Positions 11,925 to 16,480 of a DNA stretch of 16,480 bases are shown one piece after another. The notes under the pieces were generated by a model, which was given only the letters and a program-made list of their open reading frames with translations, did not search any database and was not told the origin of the DNA. Both the position numbers and the translations under genes were made by a program. This DNA comes from Clostridiales bacterium UBA7103 (lineage in GTDB: Bacteria > Bacillota > Clostridia > Oscillospirales > Oscillospiraceae). The DNA is taken from positions 1 through 16,480 of the forward strand of contig DKYJ01000009.1 of the NCBI GenBank assembly GCA_002493305.1, written 5' to 3'. Numbering within the stretch: the first letter of the stretch is position 1; the number at the start of each line of letters is the position of its first letter.

Positions 11925-14900
11925 ATGAAGAAATTGCGCAGATTTGCGGCGATGATGCTGGCGATCATCATGGCAACACAAAATGTGGCCGCTGCTTGCG
12001 CGGAGACGGCGGGGCTGACGCCCAAGGCTGATTCATCAGCCATTGCGGTAGAGGCTGACAGCTCAAGCGAGGCATCGCGCTCTTTTACAGACAGCGGCGA
12101 CAGCTATACGCTGAGCATGAACAACGGCATAGATATAAGCCTCGGCAAGAGCTATGTCGAGGGACAGGCGCTTGCCGTTATCAGCCGGGCCGGGACGAGC
12201 CTTTCTTTTTACCCGGAGACGGCGGGAGGCCTGATGCCGGAGACAGAAGAGAGTACGGCACAGGAGCAGCCTTTGGCAGATGCAGGGAGCACGAAAGCTG
12301 CCGCACCGGAGGAAGCCCCAGAATCAGAAAGCCCTGCACCCGCTGAGCAAGCACAGACGGCAGAAAGTCCCGCTCCCGCCGAGGCTCAGGAGGCGGAGAC
12401 GCCACCTCCTGAGCAATCGGCCATCGTGGACGCTTCCGCTGCCGAAAGAGAAGAAATTCAGGTATACGGCAGCGTAAGCGGCATTGATCTGGGCAGCGCC
12501 GTTCTCTACCCCGGCGCGATAAATGAATATACGGACATAGAACTCAGCCTCTCGGAAACCGGGCTGAACGAGAAAATCACCCTTAACAGATATACCACGG
12601 CAAGGCTCAGCCATATACTGCGCCTTGAGAATATGACGCCGGTGCTCTCGGGAAACAGCGTGCAGCTATATAATGCGGACGGCGCTTTGGCTGCGGAGAT
12701 CTCCGCGCCTCATGCGTTTGACGCGTCCGGCAGCAGCGGAGCTGTTACGGCAGAGCTTGAAGCGGCAGACAATGGCTGGCGGCTCAGCTATTCCATGGAC
12801 GAGGATTGGCTTGAGAGCGCGCAATTCCCTGTATCCGTAGCTTCATCAATCAAATTCAACAATACTGCAAGCAGCAGACCCGGGCTGTTCAGAGCCAAGG
12901 CGAAAGCAACCTGTAAGCACCCCAATTGGGTGGGCCCTATCTCATCTGACAATGGAAACTGCTATCGCAAAACATGGGCGAAATATGTGTGCGGCGATTG
13001 CGGAGCGGAACTTATGTGGGAGGGCGACTATGTCCACGCCTACCAGACTACATATACCCAAGTCTCCCGCACACAGCATGAGGTAAGGACGGCCTGCACC
13101 ATATGCGGCAGCATCTCCGGAACTTCATACGAGGCCCACGCGGACGGCAACGGCGACCATGTATGCGACAAATGCGGCTTCGTGTATTACCCCGACCCGG
13201 CTGCCGCGAATCTCCAGGTCAGCGCGCAGGGGAACGGCACAAATTCCCGCACCGGCTATCTGAACCTATCATGGAACACAGTCTCCGACGCCACCGGCTA
13301 CTATGTGGCGATCTTTAATGGCGAGGTATATGAGTATATCTATGTGGGCAATGTGACCTCTTGGAGTACAAAAGGCAAAGGCATATGGCCCACAGAGGCT
13401 GAGGTAAGCTCCGGGCGGTATAAGCTGCACACCTCCGGCGGCGGTGCTGAGCTGAGCGTGATGCCCGGCCTTGCCTACCGAAATGTCAGCAGCGCCTACG
13501 CCGGGGATCTGAACTACTATGTCAGCGTGATCCCCGCAAGCAGCGCGGGGTACATGAACCAGCCTCCGGCAAACGCCATCAAAACGGCAAAGCTGCCGGA
13601 CACCATCCCGCCCTCTCAGGCAAGCTCTGTCACAATAGAGCCCGCCGGGTATACAAACGCAAACAGCGTCACCCTCAAATGGGCGGGAATCACGGACTAT
13701 AACGGCTCCTCCGGGAGCGCGGTCAGCTCTCTTGGCAGCGGCGGCATGCAATATAGAGTTGACGACCAAAGCACATGGACAAACACAGGGGTGGCCTCCG
13801 GCACTGGCAGCTATACACTGAACATAGCCGACTGGGAGGACGGAACGCATGTTGTGTACATTCGCGCGATGGACAGCGCCGGGAACACGAACACTCCCCA
13901 GTACGCAAGCATCAATGTGGATCACACAGCGCCAACCGCGCCTAACATCGAACTTAATCCCGATGGCTGGAGCAGGTATGACAGCGCAAAGCTCACATGG
14001 AGCGGCATTTCCGACCTGTTTGACCTCAGCCGGGTGGAATACGCCTTTGACGGCGGAGCGTATACCGCCGCGAGCAGCGCCGAGAAGGAGTACACGGACT
14101 ATGTGCTTGATCTGTCTGCGCTCAGCGAGGGCACGCATACCCTGAGCGTCCGGGCGGTAGATGTTGCCGGGAACATAGGTCAGGACAGCACGCTCACCGT
14201 AAAGCGGGACACCGTTGCGCCCACCGCGGAAAATATTACCGTCTCTCCCGCCGCGTGGACAGCCGAAGGCGAGCTGGCGCTGTCATGGGAGAACCTGACC
14301 GACGCCACCAGCGGCGTTAGAAGCGCATGGTACAGCATAGACGGCGGGGATAAGCTCCCGCTGGGGACAGACGCGGAGCTTGTCTCCGGCATAGACATCA
14401 CTGCCCTCGCGGACGGCGAGCATGAGCTGACGCTGTGCTTTGACGACTTGGCAGATAATATTGCAACATACAAGCTGCCCATATTCAGAGATGTGACCGC
14501 GCCGGAGACGGCGCTGCTCTCCCCTGCCGACATGGGCGCGGTAAACGGCGTTGTGGAGATCTGGGGCAGCGTTAAGGACATCTCCCTCAAGCGCTGGGAG
14601 ATCACCGCCACAGGCAGCGACGGCGAAGCGCGAAGCCTCGCCAGCGGTACGGATGAGACGGACGGCGGCCTGATGGCGATGCTCAACTGCGCGGCCTATG
14701 ATGACGGCGAGCAGGTAACGCTGACGCTCCGCGCCGAGGACGAGGCGGGCAACAGCAGCACCGTCAGCGTGAGCGTAACGGCGCTGGGCAAGAGCGCAGT
14801 GCCTATTGAGGCCGGCAGCGAGCTTACATACCCCACAAATCGCGAGACCATAACCAAGCCCCACATAAACGGCACATATACGCGCAAAGTCCAAGACGGC

Positions 14901-16480
14901 GAGACCGAGGGCCTGCTGTACATTGACGGGCTTTACGCCGGGGACTGCACCGGCGGGAGCTTCCCCTTTGACGCGGTAACCTACGCCGAAGGCTCAATGC
15001 ACAGCATAAGCGTCCTCTCCAAGGCCGACAGCGGCGGGATCGCTTTCAGTCAGGGGCTTTCCTCCCTCGTCCTGCTCTCGGACATTTTTGAGGACGAAGC
15101 TTTCCTCTCCTCTGCTTCCGGCGTGACGCTGGGCAGCGGCGCGGTATGCAGCGGCAGCGGTGAGCTTATCTCCCAGCCCATAGCGCTCGCCTATCCGGTG
15201 CTGTCCCTGCGGCTGGAAGTGACGGAGGATATACCGTCCGGCTCGTCTATCGCCTACTATTACAGCACGGACGACGGCGCGACATGGGCGGAGCTTGACC
15301 CAGGCACAGATATACCCGTGCGCAGACCCATAAACAGCGTACAGCTCCGCGCGGAACTGAATGGTTCTCCCACGCTCTACGGCTGGACGCTCCACGGCGT
15401 GATAGAGACAAGCCCCACGCGGGTGCTTGTGAAGCTCCTGCGCCCGGTGGAGAGCTTCCGGCTTGCGGATACCACCGTTACGGAGGCCGTGACCCGGCTT
15501 GCGGATATACCAGATAATGCGGAGACTCTGCGCCTGTACAGAGACGGCGAGAAATTTGCCGAGACCTTCGATTTCGATGTCCGCACTATTCCCGACGGGA
15601 CGGAGAGCAAAATAGCCCTGCTTGCCAAAACCGAGGAGAACACCCTCTTCGGCAGCGGCGCGGAGACGGCTATCTTGCTGCGCGAAAATGTGGGCAGGGG
15701 CGGCACGATAGAGACCGCCGCGCTGTATAGCGGCAAGCCCATCCACGCCCTGCGGTTGGAGGAGCTCTCCACCGGCGCGGGCAGATACTATTACTCGGTT
15801 GACCGGGAGCAGTGGCACGAGCTTGTTCCCGGGGAATACTCCCTGCTGGACGCGACGGCGGAGCAGGTGTATGTAAAGGCGGAGCTGGGCGCAAGCACCC
15901 TCACAGCATGGCACATCGAGGGCGTGAGCTGCGCGGAAAGCACCGTCACGCCGGAGCTGCTGCAAGCGCCGGAAAATGTGCGCGCCATGGCTTATGGCGA
16001 GGAGTATTACGCAAACGAAAAGCTCCGGCGCTATGACCTGAGCTGGCAAGACCCGAACCCCGCCGACGAGACCGCGCCCTATACCACCACATACGAGGTC
16101 TGGCGCAACGGCGCACCCCTCGCCACGGTGGACGAGCCGGAATATACCGACACCGACTATATCCCCAGCCCGTGGTATGAGGTGTATATCGTTCGCAGCT
16201 ATGAGGGCTATGCGCGCCGGGTGAGCGTGCCAACCATGGCGGGAATAAAGCGCATGGAGGCGGCGGCGAAGCCCGCGGGCGTGAGCTACACCCCGCAGGA
16301 GGAGAAGCAGAGCGAATACCTCAACTCCCTCTACGGCGGGAACTACACCTTCAGCGCCGAGCCGCGCATACCGGACGGGGACGCTATCGTCCTCATGTCG
16401 CGCTTAGGGCTGGTCGACCTCTGCTCCTACGGGCTTGAGCCTGTAAACTTCAACACCGGCAACTTCCTCTTGGAGACCCT
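11925..16480 (+). CDS. Giant secreted RHS/WapA-type protein, N-terminal 1518 residues (runs off the window)
   Basis: One uninterrupted frame runs from ATG 11925 (GGAGGGG 8 bases upstream) to the window end. The start is a signal peptide (MKKLRRFAAMMLAIIMATQN, cleavage near AACA). Residues about 105-175 are a Pro/Glu/Ala-rich linker. About 180-325 match the N-terminal region of Firmicutes RHS proteins (YTDIELSLSETGLNEKITLN; ISAPHAFDASG; NGWRLSYSMDEDWLESAQFP). About 330-420 form a Cys/His-rich segment with CxxC pairs (CGDCG, CTICG, CDKCG). A fibronectin-III-like domain follows (about 425-520). Tandem Ig-like repeats start near 559, 666, 762 and 857, three of them ending in D-x-A-(G/D)-N type turns. 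Near the end EPVNFNTGNF is the motif that introduces the RHS/YD-repeat barrel. Full proteins deliver a C-terminal toxin or act as surface adhesins; that end and any immunity gene lie outside the window. Confidence 0.88.
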   Translation, partial: MKKLRRFAAMMLAIIMATQNVAAACAETAGLTPKADSSAIAVEADSSSEASRSFTDSGDSYTLSMNNGIDISLGKSYVEGQALAVISRAGTSLSFYPETAGGLMPETEESTAQEQPLADAGSTKAAAPEEAPESESPAPAEQAQTAESPAPAEAQEAETPPPEQSAIVDASAAEREEIQVYGSVSGIDLGSAVLYPGAINEYTDIELSLSETGLNEKITLNRYTTARLSHILRLENMTPVLSGNSVQLYNADGALAAEISAPHAFDASGSSGAVTAELEAADNGWRLSYSMDEDWLESAQFPVSVASSIKFNNTASSRPGLFRAKAKATCKHPNWVGPISSDNGNCYRKTWAKYVCGDCGAELMWEGDYVHAYQTTYTQVSRTQHEVRTACTICGSISGTSYEAHADGNGDHVCDKCGFVYYPDPAAANLQVSAQGNGTNSRTGYLNLSWNTVSDATGYYVAIFNGEVYEYIYVGNVTSWSTKGKGIWPTEAEVSSGRYKLHTSGGGAELSVMPGLAYRNVSSAYAGDLNYYVSVIPASSAGYMNQPPANAIKTAKLPDTIPPSQASSVTIEPAGYTNANSVTLKWAGITDYNGSSGSAVSSLGSGGMQYRVDDQSTWTNTGVASGTGSYTLNIADWEDGTHVVYIRAMDSAGNTNTPQYASINVDHTAPTAPNIELNPDGWSRYDSAKLTWSGISDLFDLSRVEYAFDGGAYTAASSAEKEYTDYVLDLSALSEGTHTLSVRAVDVAGNIGQDSTLTVKRDTVAPTAENITVSPAAWTAEGELALSWENLTDATSGVRSAWYSIDGGDKLPLGTDAELVSGIDITALADGEHELTLCFDDLADNIATYKLPIFRDVTAPETALLSPADMGAVNGVVEIWGSVKDISLKRWEITATGSDGEARSLASGTDETDGGLMAMLNCAAYDDGEQVTLTLRAEDEAGNSSTVSVSVTALGKSAVPIEAGSELTYPTNRETITKPHINGTYTRKVQDGETEGLLYIDGLYAGDCTGGSFPFDAVTYAEGSMHSISVLSKADSGGIAFSQGLSSLVLLSDIFEDEAFLSSASGVTLGSGAVCSGSGELISQPIALAYPVLSLRLEVTEDIPSGSSIAYYYSTDDGATWAELDPGTDIPVRRPINSVQLRAELNGSPTLYGWTLHGVIETSPTRVLVKLLRPVESFRLADTTVTEAVTRLADIPDNAETLRLYRDGEKFAETFDFDVRTIPDGTESKIALLAKTEENTLFGSGAETAILLRENVGRGGTIETAALYSGKPIHALRLEELSTGAGRYYYSVDREQWHELVPGEYSLLDATAEQVYVKAELGASTLTAWHIEGVSCAESTVTPELLQAPENVRAMAYGEEYYANEKLRRYDLSWQDPNPADETAPYTTTYEVWRNGAPLATVDEPEYTDTDYIPSPWYEVYIVRSYEGYARRVSVPTMAGIKRMEAAAKPAGVSYTPQEEKQSEYLNSLYGGNYTFSAEPRIPDGDAIVLMSRLGLVDLCSYGLEPVNFNTGNFLLET

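Noticed and set aside
13269..16049. Several long minus-strand ORFs (13269-14138, 14283-14894, 14994-16049)
   Set aside because: They are antisense shadows of the continuous RHS-type frame on the plus strand, with biased composition and no start signals.
1..16480. CRISPR array
   Set aside because: The repeats found are two-copy direct or inverted units; no regularly spaced repeat-spacer series is present. The Cas4-like nuclease belongs to a phage recombination cassette.

Overview
The window looks like chromosomal DNA from a spore-forming, anaerobic gut-type Clostridia (Oscillospirales/Ruminococcaceae-like; inferred, not proven). The reasons are a spoVAC-type spore gene, an aldo/keto reductase with ferredoxin-type clusters, a MerR-family regulator in its usual clostridial arrangement, strong AGGAGG-type ribosome binding sites, a TTG start and a large secreted RHS-type protein. 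Base composition splits the window. About 1-4855 is visibly AT-rich and phage-like. From about 4860 to the end the DNA is GC-rich and reads like host chromosome.

Left block (1-4855): a LacI-family regulator (129-1211) converges on a gene for an HTH-coiled coil-membrane-anchor protein (1452-2048, minus). Next comes a compact phage-type switch. An XRE repressor (2293-2526, minus) diverges from a small Cro/HTH-like gene (2711-2914), which is followed by a Cys-rich zinc-ribbon protein (2922-3116, TTG start), a RecE/Cas4-like PD-(D/E)XK nuclease (3103-3897) and a Sak4-like AAA/RecA-fold ATPase (3984-4667). Four copies of one 17-bp operator (consensus TACAACTA-N-TAGTTGTA) sit in front of the repressor, the cro-like gene and the ATPase gene. 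One repressor therefore probably controls the whole recombination cassette.

Junction (about 4855-4864): spoVAC (minus) runs normally for about 108 residues and then, exactly where composition changes, passes into 28 unrelated residues and a stop. The left block therefore appears to be inserted in, or rearranged into, spoVAC. This resembles the sporulation genes split by excisable elements (sigK/skin, spsM/SPbeta), but the other half of spoVAC and any recombinase lie outside the window.

Middle block (5400-10020): tRNA-Ser(GGA) with its own promoter and terminator; a 58-residue membrane peptide gene with a near-consensus promoter and terminator; an autoregulated merR-aldo/keto reductase operon with a textbook 19-bp-spacer MerR promoter; a macrodomain-HTH fusion; a pair of inverted repeat elements; and a von Willebrand factor A (TerY-like) gene whose Shine-Dalgarno is locked inside a perfect 15-bp hairpin.

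Right block (10020-16480): an exact 36-bp direct repeat and a long imperfect palindrome lie between the vWA gene and a Cu/Zn-type superoxide dismutase gene (minus), and supply the latter's last codons. Upstream of sodC on the same strand is an XRE-SdpI-type membrane regulator. The window ends inside a very large secreted RHS/WapA-type protein (11925 to beyond 16480) with a signal peptide, a Pro/Glu/Ala-rich linker, a Cys/His-rich segment and tandem Ig-like repeats. The toxin/RHS end is not visible.
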